A stretch of DNA of 64,000 nucleotides from Roseateles oligotrophus (lineage in GTDB: Bacteria > Pseudomonadota > Gammaproteobacteria > Burkholderiales > Burkholderiaceae_C). Numbering within the stretch: position 1 is the first letter of the stretch; each line of letters begins with the position of its first letter. The DNA lies in assembly GCF_025717515.1 (NCBI RefSeq), contig NZ_JAJIRN010000005.1, forward strand, positions 124,001 to 188,000, read 5' to 3'. Shown one piece after another: positions 40,413 through 49,139 of this stretch. Under the pieces are notes generated by a model, which saw nothing but the letters and a program-made list of their open reading frames with translations, did no database searches and was not told the DNA's origin. A program made the position numbers and the translations under genes.

Positions 40413-40919
40413 ATGAAATCAATCGCCGGACTCGCTCTGCGAGCTTTTACCGACCCTGGCCAGAGCGCCAACCAAAAGTCGAGTTTTCCACCGCAGTTAG
40501 TCGCAATGTTGGAGCATGCGCAATCCTTGGCCTTGTTGTTGGCCAGGCTCTATGTTGCGCAGGCCTTTTTTCTGTCCGGCTTGACCAAGTTGCGCGATTG
40601 GTCAACGACGCTGGCGCTGTTCGAATCCGAGTACATGACGCCCTTCTTGTCGCCCGAAGTAGCGGCTTGGATGGGCACCGGTGGCGAATTGCTGCTGCCG
40701 GTTTTGCTGGTTTTTGGCTTGGGCGGGCGCTTCGCCGCCTTGGGGCTGTCCGTCGTCAACGTGATGGCGGTGCTCAGCCTGAGTGAAATCGCGCCAGCGG
40801 CGCTGGCAGGCCATCATCTCTGGGCTGTGTTGCTGTTGGCGGTGGCGCTATGGGGCGTGGGCCGCTGGTCGCTCGACGCCTGGCTACAGCGCAGACTCAC
40901 TCCAAGGGCTGGAAGCTAA
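40413..40919 (+). CDS. DoxX-family membrane protein of bufferin operon
   Basis: 168 residues with about four membrane helices and a DoxX pattern: ALLLARLYVAQAFFLSGLTK, WMGTGGELLLPVLLVFGLGG, AALGLSVVNVMAVLSLSE. DoxX proteins accompany many bufferin/HvfABC operons, with an unproven redox or membrane role. A gap of 71 bp separates it from bufC. The 3' end overlaps the convergent tolA by 23 bp. Confidence 0.85.
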   Translation: MKSIAGLALRAFTDPGQSANQKSSFPPQLVAMLEHAQSLALLLARLYVAQAFFLSGLTKLRDWSTTLALFESEYMTPFLSPEVAAWMGTGGELLLPVLLVFGLGGRFAALGLSVVNVMAVLSLSEIAPAALAGHHLWAVLLLAVALWGVGRWSLDAWLQRRLTPRAGS

Positions 40920-41796
40920 TCACCAAAACCGGCGGCACCCGGCCGTCAACATCGCGCGGCAGGGTTTCGGTCTTGTCGACCGCCCGCAGCACCGCCTTGT
41001 CCCATTCGGTATCGCCGCTGGGCTTGACGAGCTTGCGCGAGATGATGGTGCCGTCGGGGGCTACACGCACCTCAACTTCCGCCACCGGGTTGCCGCTTGG
41101 AGTGTCGGTGAAGATGATGTTAGGGCGTATGCGTGCCTTGATGCGCCCGCCGTAAGTTGCCGATGGCCCCGAGCTTTTCAGGGCAGTGCCGGTCGCATTG
41201 GGTGCGCCATTGGCGCCGGCCATGCCTTGAATGCGGCGCAGGTTTTCCTGTCGTTGAGCGTCAAGCTTGGCGTCGGCTTCCTTCTCCAGCTTGAGTTGCT
41301 TGTCTTTCTTGTCTTTGTCGAGCTTGGCTTGCTTGAGTTTGTCTTCCTTGCGCTTCTCGTCTTTGAGCTTCTCGTCCTTCAGTTCCTGCTCCAGTTTTTC
41401 CTTGGCGAGCAAGGCTTCGCGCTTCTTGCGCTCGGACTCCAACTCGGCTGCGCGTTTCTTTTTTTGCTCGCGGGCGATGGCGATCTCCGCGTCGCGCTCC
41501 GCTTGCGCCGTCTCTTCAACTGGCTTTTGTACCGGCTTGGGCTCGGGTTTTTTGAAGACCTCGGGTTCCGGTTCGGGCGCGGGCGGTATGACTTCCTTGG
41601 GTGCCGCAGCCTGCGGCACGGCCGACCATAATTCGGCCTCAAACACTGGCGGCGCCTTGGTGCGCCAGTTCACCCCGGCACTCAGCGCGGCCACCAGCGC
41701 GGCATGGGCAATGATGGCGAACACGAGGCCGCGTCCCATCAGCGGCGTTTCGGGTGGCCGTAGCGGATCGGTAGGGCGCAAGAACAAAGCCGACAT
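40897..41796 (-). CDS. tolA: TolA-type cell envelope integrity protein
   Basis: 299 residues: short cytoplasmic start, one membrane helix (LVFAIIAHAALVAALSAGV), a long Lys/Glu/Ala-rich helical domain (AEREA-like repeats such as KLKDEKRKEDKLKQAKLDK), and a C-terminal TonB-like domain (GRIKARIRPNI ... VEVRVAPDGTIISRKLVKPS). TolA connects the TolQR motor to Pal and TolB for outer-membrane constriction. The start at 41796 gives MSALFLRPTDPLRPP, 10 nt after the tolR stop. tolB and pal do not follow, an exception to the usual order. Confidence 0.9.
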   Translation of the reverse strand: MSALFLRPTDPLRPPETPLMGRGLVFAIIAHAALVAALSAGVNWRTKAPPVFEAELWSAVPQAAAPKEVIPPAPEPEPEVFKKPEPKPVQKPVEETAQAERDAEIAIAREQKKKRAAELESERKKREALLAKEKLEQELKDEKLKDEKRKEDKLKQAKLDKDKKDKQLKLEKEADAKLDAQRQENLRRIQGMAGANGAPNATGTALKSSGPSATYGGRIKARIRPNIIFTDTPSGNPVAEVEVRVAPDGTIISRKLVKPSGDTEWDKAVLRAVDKTETLPRDVDGRVPPVLVISFQPLE

Positions 41797-41806
41797 CGCT
41801 GCTGCT

Positions 41807-42244
41807 TCAGTTGCCGGCGCTGCCGGAGTTGCGCACGGCCAAGCCGACCCGGGCCACCCCGGCGGTCTGCAAGACATCCATCACCTTGACCACCGCCTCG
41901 TACTTGACGTTCTTGTCGCCCGAGATCACCACCGGTGTCGTCGCCTCACCTGCTTGCGCCTGTTTGACCTGCTCGGCAAGCCGGTTCAGGGTCAGCGGAC
42001 GTGCCTCTTCCTTGTCCAGCTTGATCTTGATCTTTTCGTCCGAGCCAACGATGACATGAATCACATGTTCGGGTTGCGCACGGCTTTTTCCCACGCTGGG
42101 CAGATCGACGAGGCCGGTCGTGATCATCGGTGCGCTGACCATGAAGATGATCAAGAGCACCAACATCACGTCGATGAAGGGCACCATATTGATTTCGTTG
42201 ATGGTGCGGCGGCGGCGCGAGCCGCGTGCGCTGATGGCAGCCAT
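41807..42244 (-). CDS. tolR: TolR proton-channel subunit
   Basis: 145 residues with one membrane helix (about 20-40, NMVPFIDVMLVLLIIFMVSA) containing the conserved protonatable Asp, and a periplasmic ExbD/TolR domain (VVISGDKNVKYEAVVKVMDV). With TolQ it forms a proton-driven motor. Position between tolQ and tolA separates it from ExbD. Confidence 0.95.
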   Translation of the reverse strand: MAAISARGSRRRRTINEINMVPFIDVMLVLLIIFMVSAPMITTGLVDLPSVGKSRAQPEHVIHVIVGSDEKIKIKLDKEEARPLTLNRLAEQVKQAQAGEATTPVVISGDKNVKYEAVVKVMDVLQTAGVARVGLAVRNSGSAGN

Positions 42245-42258
42245 TGCTCAGCGCCCCT

Positions 42259-42957
42259 TCAACGGCCGGCCGGGCCTGCCGGGGCAGGTTGGGCGGCGTT
42301 GCGTTGCAAGATGTTGGAGAACTCTTCGATGAAGGACTCCAGCGTGATCGCGCTGCGGTCGATCTGGCGGGCGAAGCGGTTATAGGCCAACACCGCAGGT
42401 ATCGCCGCAAAGAGGCCGATGGCCGTCGCCACCAAGGCTTCGGCGATGCCGGGTGCCACGGTGGCCAGCGTCACTTGCTGCACATTGGACAGGCCGACGA
42501 AGGCGTGCATGATGCCCCAGATGGTGCCGAACAGGCCGACATAGGGCGACACCGAGCCGACCGAGGCCAGGAACGACAGATTGCTTTCCATCGCATCCAG
42601 CTCGCGTTGAAAGCTCGCCCGCATGGCGCGGCGGGCGCCGTCCAGCAAGGCGCTGGCCTCGGTGACGCGGCGCTCGCGTGACTTCAAGAATTCGCGCATG
42701 CCGGAGGCAAAAATACGCTCCAGCGGCGCGCCGTCGGGCTTGGTCGAGACCGCGCCGAACAGTTCGTTGAGGTTCTTGCCGGACCAGAACTCCTGCTCGA
42801 ATGCCTCGTTACTTGACTTGATGCGAGAGAGCGAAATCAGCTTGCTGAAGATCACACTCCAGCTCGCCAGCGAAACCAGCAGCAGCGCGGCAATCACCAG
42901 CTGCACGGTCAGGCTGGCGTGGGCAATCAAGGAAACAATCGAGAGGTCTTGATTCAT
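42259..42957 (-). CDS. tolQ: TolQ motor subunit
   Basis: 232 residues with three membrane helices and the MotA/TolQ/ExbB channel domain: VASVGSVSPYVGLFGTIWGI and ATVAPGIAEALVATAIGLFA. It is 14 bp upstream of tolR and 12 bp after ybgC, as in the conserved ybgC-tolQRA block. Confidence 0.96.
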   Translation of the reverse strand: MNQDLSIVSLIAHASLTVQLVIAALLLVSLASWSVIFSKLISLSRIKSSNEAFEQEFWSGKNLNELFGAVSTKPDGAPLERIFASGMREFLKSRERRVTEASALLDGARRAMRASFQRELDAMESNLSFLASVGSVSPYVGLFGTIWGIMHAFVGLSNVQQVTLATVAPGIAEALVATAIGLFAAIPAVLAYNRFARQIDRSAITLESFIEEFSNILQRNAAQPAPAGPAGR

Positions 42958-42969
42958 GGGTGGAATGGT

Positions 42970-43401
42970 TCAGGGGTTCAAAGGTTCAAGGGCCCGCGTC
43001 AAGGCGGCCGGCATCCGGGTGGGCAGCAAATCGCTATGCTGAGCGCTGCCGCTTTGGCTTTTCACGCAGGCAATGCGGATCTCGCCCTCGGCCAGCAAAC
43101 GTTCGCCGCAAAAAGCCTGCTGAAATAGCAGCATGCTGGCGCGGCCCATTTCGCGCAGCTCGACGCTGACCTGCAGCAGGTCGTCCAGTCGAGCCGGGCG
43201 CAGGTAGCGGGTCTGGGTGCTACCGACGACGAACATCACGCCGTCTTGCAAGCGCATCAGCTCTTGCGAGAAGCCGAGCTCGCGCAGCCATTCGGTGCGT
43301 GCGCGTTCGAAAAATTTCAGGTAGTTGGCATAGAACACCACGCCGCCGGCGTCGGTGTCCTCCCAGTAGATTCGCATCTCGCGTTTGAAGACGGTTGTCA
43401 T
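42970..43401 (-). CDS. ybgC: Tol-Pal-associated acyl-CoA thioesterase
   Basis: 143-residue hot-dog-fold thioesterase (4HBT). The catalytic Asp lies in YWEDTDAGGVVFYANYLKFF, the classic YbgC motif. ATG 43401 overlaps the stop of the aminotransferase gene by 4 nt; the longer frame to 43485 lies within that gene. It hydrolyses short or fatty acyl-CoA, and is encoded with the Tol genes. Confidence 0.95.
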   Translation of the reverse strand: MTTVFKREMRIYWEDTDAGGVVFYANYLKFFERARTEWLRELGFSQELMRLQDGVMFVVGSTQTRYLRPARLDDLLQVSVELREMGRASMLLFQQAFCGERLLAEGEIRIACVKSQSGSAQHSDLLPTRMPAALTRALEPLNP

Positions 43402-44588
43402 TTGCGCTCGGCCAAAAAGGCCGCCATCCGGGCCACCGCTTCTTGCAAATCGGCCATGCTGCTGGCGAATGACAAACGCATCCATGACTCGGTGCCGGCG
43501 CGGCCAAAATCGCGCCCCGGCGTCAAGGCGATTTGCGCCTTGCTCATCAACTCGAAGGCGAAGTCCCAGCTGTTGGCGCAGACCGCCGAGCAGTCAAACC
43601 AGACATAGAAAGCCCCATCCGGCAGCACCGGTACCTTGAAGCCGAGTGCTTGCAAGGCCGGCACGATGTAGTCACGTCGCTCACGCAAGGTCTCGCGGCG
43701 GCGCTCGAACTCGGTGATAGCGTCCGGCTCAAAACAGGCCAGTGCCGCGTATTGGGCGATGCTGGAGGCGCAGATAAAAAGGTTCTGGGTCAGCTTCTCG
43801 ATCGGGGCGACCAAGTCGGGCGGCAACACCAGCCAACCCAGGCGCCAACCGGTCATGCCGAAGTATTTTGAAAAGCTATTGACCGAAATGACGTCGTCGC
43901 CGAACTCCAGCGCGCTGCGCTGAAAGCGTGCGTCGAAACTCAGGCCCAGGTAGATCTCGTCAACGATGGTGACGCCGCCGCGCGCACGGACGGCAAGGGC
44001 GATCGCCTGCAATTCATCCGGGGCGATCGAGGTGCCGGTCGGGTTGCTGGGTGAGGCCAGCAAAACGGCGCGGGTATTGGCGTCCCAAGCTTCATCGACT
44101 TGCGCGGCGCTGGGCTGAAAACGCTGTTCCGGCCCACAAGGCAGCAGCACCGGCAGGGCGTCGGCGGCGGCCACAAAATGGCGGTTGCAGGGGTAGCTGG
44201 GGTCGGGCATCAGCACCCGGTCGCCACGCTCGAACAGGGCCAGGCAAACAAGTTGGAGGGCGGCCGAAGCGCCAGCGGTGATGACGATGCGCTCGGCCGC
44301 AATGCTCAGACCAAAGCGTTGCAAATACCAAGTCGACAAGGCCTGGCGCAAGGCCGGCAAACCGGTGGCGGCGGTGTATTGGGTCAGGCCGGCTTTGATG
44401 CAGGCTTGGCCCGCTGCTTGCACGGCGGGAGGTGCGACGAAATCGGGTTCCCCAATATTGAGGTAGATCATCTTCCGCCCGCCCAGGGCGATATCGCAGA
44501 GCGGGCCGCGGGCAATCTCCGCGGCCGTCTTGGCGCACTCCATCACATAGAAAGGCTCGATCCGGTCGAGCCGACCCGCCAGTTTCAT
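43398..44588 (-). CDS. Class I/II PLP aminotransferase
   Basis: 396 residues. PLP lysine in [16 protein letters not shown], cofactor loop [11 protein letters not shown], Asp/Tyr in [13 protein letters not shown]. The N-terminal region contains [14 protein letters not shown]. It resembles aspartate/aromatic-type aminotransferases, but the substrate is undefined. The start at 44588 ([20 protein letters not shown]) overlaps the nusB stop by 4 nt. It lies between nusB and ybgC and is tied by overlaps to both, so the rib-nusB genes and the Tol genes form one chain of overlapping genes. Confidence 0.9.
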   Translation of the reverse strand: MKLAGRLDRIEPFYVMECAKTAAEIARGPLCDIALGGRKMIYLNIGEPDFVAPPAVQAAGQACIKAGLTQYTAATGLPALRQALSTWYLQRFGLSIAAERIVITAGASAALQLVCLALFERGDRVLMPDPSYPCNRHFVAAADALPVLLPCGPEQRFQPSAAQVDEAWDANTRAVLLASPSNPTGTSIAPDELQAIALAVRARGGVTIVDEIYLGLSFDARFQRSALEFGDDVISVNSFSKYFGMTGWRLGWLVLPPDLVAPIEKLTQNLFICASSIAQYAALACFEPDAITEFERRRETLRERRDYIVPALQALGFKVPVLPDGAFYVWFDCSAVCANSWDFAFELMSKAQIALTPGRDFGRAGTESWMRLSFASSMADLQEAVARMAAFLAERK

Positions 44589-45145
44589 TTCGTCGAGTCG
44601 GGCGCCGACGCTGGGCTGCTGCGATTGGAGTTGCGGGCCGCCACTTCGACCGGGCGGAGGTCGCCGGCAGAACGGTCGAGCACACCGTTGACATATTTGT
44701 GACCGTCGGTGCCGCCAAATGACTTGGCCAACTCGACCGCTTCGTTGATGACGACGCGGTAGGGAATGTCCATGCAATGCTTGAGCTCGTAAGCGCCAAT
44801 CATCAGCACGCCATGTTCGATCGGCGACAGCTCGGTGGTCTTGCGATCAACATGACGGGCCAGCACGGCATCGAGATCGCCGGCTTCGAGAATGCAGCCA
44901 TTCAGCAAGGCATCGAAGTGGGCACGGTCAACCTTGTCGAACTCATCCAGCTCACGCATATGGGCGTCGATGGTGGCCACATCGTCGCCGGTCACCAACC
45001 ATTGGTAGAGGCCTTGCAAGGCGGCTTCGCGCGAGCGCCGACGGGCCGATTTCGGCTGAGGCCTTTTGGCGGTGGTTTTGGTGCTGGTTTTGGTGGCGCT
45101 TGATGTTGCAGCGGCTTCGGTCTTGGCGTTGTCGTTGTTGCTCAC
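44585..45145 (-). CDS. nusB: Transcription antitermination factor NusB
   Basis: Binds boxA RNA with S10 in rRNA antitermination. After a Thr/Lys/Ala-rich extension of about 32 residues the NusB core begins [20 protein letters not shown] and includes [20 protein letters not shown] and [20 protein letters not shown]. At 186 residues it is longer than E. coli NusB (139) owing to both ends. It overlaps ribH upstream by 4 nt. Confidence 0.96.
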   Translation of the reverse strand: MSNNDNAKTEAAATSSATKTSTKTTAKRPQPKSARRRSREAALQGLYQWLVTGDDVATIDAHMRELDEFDKVDRAHFDALLNGCILEAGDLDAVLARHVDRKTTELSPIEHGVLMIGAYELKHCMDIPYRVVINEAVELAKSFGGTDGHKYVNGVLDRSAGDLRPVEVAARNSNRSSPASAPDSTK

Positions 45146-45615
45146 TGCAGTTCTTCCATCAAATTGGCCATCTCGACCGCCACACGTGCCGCGTCGCGGC
45201 CTTTTTCCTCGGCGCGCGCCCAGGCTTGATCTTCGTTCTCGACCGTCAAGATCGCATTGGCAATCGGAACTTGATTGTCCAGTGAGACGCGGGTGACGGC
45301 CGCGCCACTCTCGTTGGCGACCAACTCGAAGTGATAGGTTTCACCCCGAATGATGCAGCCGAGGGCGATCAAGGCGTCATAGTCTTCGCTATCGGCCATC
45401 GCGTTCAGGGCGATGGGGATCTCCAGCGCGCCGGGCACGGTGACATGGCGGATATGCTGTTCGCTAACGCCCATTTGCAGCAGCTCTGCAATACAAGCCT
45501 CGGCCAAGCGGCTGGTGATGGCGTTGTTGAAGCGCGCTTGCACGATGCCGATGCGCAGATCTTGGCCATTCATATCGGCCAGCGATTTGGCCGATCCCTT
45601 GTCGGATGCTTGCAT
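45142..45615 (-). CDS. ribH: Lumazine synthase
   Basis: 157-residue 6,7-dimethyl-8-ribityllumazine synthase, penultimate step of riboflavin synthesis. Signature regions: [34 protein letters not shown] and the C-terminal [16 protein letters not shown]. It lies 12 bp downstream of ribB and overlaps nusB. Confidence 0.97.
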   Translation of the reverse strand: MQASDKGSAKSLADMNGQDLRIGIVQARFNNAITSRLAEACIAELLQMGVSEQHIRHVTVPGALEIPIALNAMADSEDYDALIALGCIIRGETYHFELVANESGAAVTRVSLDNQVPIANAILTVENEDQAWARAEEKGRDAARVAVEMANLMEELQ

Positions 45616-45627
45616 GAGTTCGAGTCC

Positions 45628-46725
45628 TTAGTTCTTATTGTTCGGGGCCAGGAAGCCGGTGACCTCAAGGCCATAGCCGGTCATGCTGGGCATGCGCCTG
45701 GGGCTGCCAAGCAAACGCATTTTTTGTACGCCCAGATCACGCAGAATTTGGGCGCCGACCCCGTAGGTACGTAGATCCATCACCTTGGGTGCGGCCTCCA
45801 AGGGCGCCGCATTCAAGCGAGCCAACAAGCCGGCGGCCTGTTCACCGCAGTTGAGCAGAACGGCGACACCTTGTGGCGCCTGCTTGAGCTCGGCCAAGGC
45901 GGCTGGCAGCGGCCATGCGTGATCGCTGCTGCCGACATCCAGCAGGTCCAGCACCGACAGCGGCTCATGCACGCGCACCAGCACGTCATCGTTGGCGCTC
46001 CAGCTGCCATGCGTCAGCGCCAGATGGACGCCACCGGTGCGGTCGCTGTAGACGGTGCACATGAACTCGCCTTGCGCCGTCAGCAGCGGGCGCTGCGACT
46101 GGCGGGTGACCAGTGACTCATTGCGGCTGCGATGTTCGATCAGCGCGGCAATGGTGCCGATTTTCAGGCCATGTTCCTTGGCAAACTCGATCAGATCCGG
46201 CAGGCGCGCCATGGTGCCGTCGTCCTTCATGATCTCGCAGATCACGGCGGCCGGCTCCAAGCCTGCCATGCGGGCGAAATCGCAGCCGGCCTCGGTGTGA
46301 CCGGCTCGCATCAAGACCCCGCCGTCCTGCGCCTGCAGGGGGAAGATGTGACCGGGTTGCACCAGATCGCGCGCCTCGGCACCGCGCGCCACGGCCGCTT
46401 GCACGGTGCGCGCGCGGTCGGCGGCCGAAATGCCAGTGGTGACGCCGGTGGCCGCCTCGATCGAGACGGTGAAGGCGGTGGCGTGTTTGGTGCCATTGCG
46501 GCTGGCCATCGGCGGCAGCTGCAGGCGTTCGCAGCGTTCTCGCGTCAGGGTCAGGCAAATCAGGCCGCGGCCAAACTTGGCCATGAAGTTGATGGCTTCG
46601 GGGGTGACGTGCTCGGCGGCCAAAACAAGGTCACCCTCGTTTTCGCGATCTTCTTCGTCAACCAGGATAACCATGCGGCCGGCGGCCATCTCGGCAACCA
46701 GCTCTGAAACAGGTGATATGGGCAT
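45628..46725 (-). CDS. ribB: DHBP synthase fused to degenerate GTP cyclohydrolase II domain
   Basis: 365 residues. Domain 1 (about 1-205) is 3,4-dihydroxy-2-butanone-4-phosphate synthase with [17 protein letters not shown] and [20 protein letters not shown] intact. Domain 2 (about 210-365) aligns with GTP cyclohydrolase II but lacks its zinc-binding Cys set: where RibA has a CLTGD...RCDCG-type region, this has [20 protein letters not shown]. This is the RibB-X arrangement, so GTP cyclohydrolase activity should come from a separate RibA. The start at 46725 gives [20 protein letters not shown]; the longer frame lies in the upstream inverted repeat. Confidence 0.93.
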   Translation of the reverse strand: MPISPVSELVAEMAAGRMVILVDEEDRENEGDLVLAAEHVTPEAINFMAKFGRGLICLTLTRERCERLQLPPMASRNGTKHATAFTVSIEAATGVTTGISAADRARTVQAAVARGAEARDLVQPGHIFPLQAQDGGVLMRAGHTEAGCDFARMAGLEPAAVICEIMKDDGTMARLPDLIEFAKEHGLKIGTIAALIEHRSRNESLVTRQSQRPLLTAQGEFMCTVYSDRTGGVHLALTHGSWSANDDVLVRVHEPLSVLDLLDVGSSDHAWPLPAALAELKQAPQGVAVLLNCGEQAAGLLARLNAAPLEAAPKVMDLRTYGVGAQILRDLGVQKMRLLGSPRRMPSMTGYGLEVTGFLAPNNKN

Positions 46726-46765
46726 AAGCCCGATTGTAAAGGGCGCCGAGGAACTCGTCGGTAAT

Positions 46766-46913
46766 CTCAGGGGGTGAGAAATTTTGCAGCGAGCGGCCGG
46801 CAGGCTAGGCGGGCGGGGCGCAGGAACGGAACGTACTCCATGTACGTGAGGATTGCGAACACTCGACCAACAACGCCTGGCGGTCGCGCAGTAAAAAGTT
46901 CTCACCCTCTCAG
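46766..46913. repeat. 148-bp imperfect palindrome between ribD and ribB
   Basis: Outer arms CTCAGGGGGTGAGAA (46766-46780) and TTCTCACCCTCTCAG (46899-46913) match at 13 of 15 positions, and complementarity continues inward for about 25 bp. In the centre ACGTAC TCCAT GTACGT (46831-46847) makes a perfect 6-bp hairpin. No FMN riboswitch core (such as the AGGGTGAAATTCCC box) is visible. It could be a leader RNA of ribB, a mobile palindromic element, or an attenuator. Its right arm overlaps the last codon of ribD. Confidence 0.7.
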
Positions 46914-48040
46914 CGCGGCCGGGCGCGCAGTCGCAAGTCTTCACCGATCAGGCCGCAGTCTTGCCAGCGCCAAGTCAGCGCCTGCTCGAGTGACTCGAAC
47001 GGCCCGAGTGAAGCCATCTCAAGCCCCGCTCCCAGCATTTTGGGCGCCATATAGATCAGCAATTCGTCGACCAATCCTTCCCGCAGCCAGGAGCCGTTGA
47101 GCTTGTGGCCGGCCTCGATATGCAATTCGTTGATGCCGCGTCGGCCCAAGTCGCTCAGCACGGCGGCGAGATCCACTTTGGCCTTTGGCCCGGCCAGATG
47201 CATCAGCTCCGCCCCCTGGGCACGCAAGGCCTCAGCCTGGGCTTGCGCATGCTCGGCTTGTGGCTCCATCGCGCAGTAAATCAGGACCTGGCCGGGCGGC
47301 GCTAACAGCCGCGCGTCGGGCGGTGTTTCCAGTCGCGAGTCAATCACCACCCGCAGTGGTTGCAGCACCGTCGGCAGCAGCCGCACATCGAGCCGGGGAT
47401 TGTCATCCTTGACGGTGCCGATGCCGGTCAAGACGGCGCCGGCGCGGCGGCGCCAAGCGTGGCCATCGGTGCGCGCCGGGCTGCCGGTGATCCACTGGCT
47501 GACGCCGTTCAGCAAGGCGGTACGACCGTCCATGGAGGCGGCAATCTTCATGCGCACAAAGGGCCGGCCGGTCTGCATGCGCGAGAAGAAACCAATATTC
47601 AATTCGCGCGCCTCGTCGGCCAACAACCCTAGGCTGGTCTGGATGCCGGCCGCCGCCATGCGTGCGATCCCTTGTCCGGCAACCAATGGGTTGGGGTCCG
47701 CAATCGCCGCCACGACGCGGCCCAGGCCAGCGGCGATCAATGCATCGCAGCAGGGCGCTGTGCGGCCCTGATGGGCGCAGGGTTCGAGCGTGACGAATGC
47801 GGTCGCGCCGCGTACCGACTCGCCACGCGCATGAGCATCGCGCAGTGCCATCACCTCGGCGTGAGCAAGACCCGCCGCCTGCGTGTGGCCGCTGCCCAGC
47901 AGCCGCCCGCCGGGAGTCGCGATTACGCAGCCGACCCTCGGATTTGGGTCGCTCAAGCCAATTGCGCGCTCGGCCAAGGCCAGCGCGTGGCGCATGGCGC
48001 TCAAGTCATCCGCAAAATTGGCGGGGCTTGGGTCGGGCAT
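46910..48040 (-). CDS. ribD: Bifunctional riboflavin deaminase/reductase
   Basis: 376 residues. N-terminal deaminase with Zn ligands His60 (LAHAEV), Cys88 and Cys97 (LEPCAHQGRTAPC); C-terminal pyrimidine reductase (RPFVRMKIAASMDGRTALLN, LDVRLLPTVLQPLRVVIDSR, LHIEAGHKLNGSWL). ATG 48040 is preferred over 48055, which would overlap the preceding rdgC stop. In many relatives ribE (riboflavin synthase) follows; here a palindromic element does instead. Confidence 0.96.
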   Translation of the reverse strand: MPDPSPANFADDLSAMRHALALAERAIGLSDPNPRVGCVIATPGGRLLGSGHTQAAGLAHAEVMALRDAHARGESVRGATAFVTLEPCAHQGRTAPCCDALIAAGLGRVVAAIADPNPLVAGQGIARMAAAGIQTSLGLLADEARELNIGFFSRMQTGRPFVRMKIAASMDGRTALLNGVSQWITGSPARTDGHAWRRRAGAVLTGIGTVKDDNPRLDVRLLPTVLQPLRVVIDSRLETPPDARLLAPPGQVLIYCAMEPQAEHAQAQAEALRAQGAELMHLAGPKAKVDLAAVLSDLGRRGINELHIEAGHKLNGSWLREGLVDELLIYMAPKMLGAGLEMASLGPFESLEQALTWRWQDCGLIGEDLRLRARPR

Positions 48041-48045
48041 CAGAG

Positions 48046-49056
48046 TCAATCCCAAGGAGCGGGTTCGGCCGATCCGGCGGTGGCCGGCTGTGCTTCATTT
48101 GCTGGCCGCGTCGCCACGGCGGGCAGCTCGGCCAAGGCGGCACCGGCCGCCAAAAAGTCATGCTCGCCGCCCAAACCATCGATCAAGTCGGGGATCAACT
48201 TGCACAGCTCACCGGTTGCAATGGCGGCGTCGGCGTCAAACGCTTCGTCCTTGTCGCTGGAGTCGCGGCCTTCGAAGACGACATCCAAGAAGCTGATCTT
48301 CTTGATCTGCAAGGTATCGGTGAGCATGAAGGAGACGCGGTCGCGCCAGGTCATGGCCAGCCGAGTGGGCGACTTGCCGCCGCTCAGGTGCTGCCTGACT
48401 TCTTCGATGTCGAGCGAATGGCGGGCATAACGCACCACCGACTTCATTTCGTCGACGCTTTTGAGCTCGCATTCGCGGTCTATCGTGAAGCCTTCGGGCG
48501 GCACGCCGTCCATCAACCAAGCGGCCATGCAAGTGGCGGGCGCCTCGGCGGTTTGAATCAAATGCAGATTCAGCCCGGGCAATTCCTTGATCAACAAGGT
48601 CACCACTTCTTCGGCGCGGCTGGCACTGCCGGCATCGATCATCAACAGCCGCTGGGCCGGCGCAATCCAGACCCGAATCGCCGACTGCTTGGTGAAGGCC
48701 ATCGGCAGCAACTCCAGCGTCGCTTGCTCTTTGAGGTCCTTGGTCTGCTTTTTACCGGGCTTGCGGCCGGTTTCGGCCTCGATCCGTTCGGCCATCTCGT
48801 CGGTGCGGCGCTTGACGACCGAACTGGGCAGCACGCGCTGCTCAATCATCAGCTTGAGCAACCAATGGCCACCAATGTCTTCGATCAGCGGTGCATGCTC
48901 TATACCGCGTGGTGGCGCCCAACCCATTGATTGCTGCTGGGTGGCGCCGGTTTCGACGAAGGTCGTCTTGGCCAGGCTGTCTTCGATTTGTTCGACCGTG
49001 GGCTGCCACTCCTGCCCGACGCGGTACACCATCAAGTTCTTGAACACTGCAGGCAA
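48046..49056 (-). CDS. rdgC: Recombination-associated protein RdgC
   Basis: 336 residues, the normal proteobacterial length. RdgC forms a dimeric ring on double-stranded DNA and restrains RecA. Family regions: MPAVFKNLMVYRV at the start, TRLAMTWRDRVSFMLTDTL and KKISFLDVVFEG near the C-terminal half. It lies 5 nt upstream of ribD, possibly co-transcribed. Confidence 0.95.
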   Translation of the reverse strand: MPAVFKNLMVYRVGQEWQPTVEQIEDSLAKTTFVETGATQQQSMGWAPPRGIEHAPLIEDIGGHWLLKLMIEQRVLPSSVVKRRTDEMAERIEAETGRKPGKKQTKDLKEQATLELLPMAFTKQSAIRVWIAPAQRLLMIDAGSASRAEEVVTLLIKELPGLNLHLIQTAEAPATCMAAWLMDGVPPEGFTIDRECELKSVDEMKSVVRYARHSLDIEEVRQHLSGGKSPTRLAMTWRDRVSFMLTDTLQIKKISFLDVVFEGRDSSDKDEAFDADAAIATGELCKLIPDLIDGLGGEHDFLAAGAALAELPAVATRPANEAQPATAGSAEPAPWD

Positions 49057-49139
49057 TCCTTGTTCGCTAGGCCCGCTGTCAGAGTCGAGCGGGCAAAAGC
49101 GTAGATTGTCTCATTCAGGCGAGATCAAATTTGCCAGAC

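Noticed and set aside
46766-46913. FMN riboswitch upstream of ribB
   Set aside because: None of the conserved FMN-element boxes could be found on either strand; only a large palindrome is present.
49071-49094. GCCCGCT/AGCGGGC inverted repeat as terminator of the pilin cluster
   Set aside because: No T-tract on the minus strand and it lies close to the rdgC start; evidence too weak for a feature.
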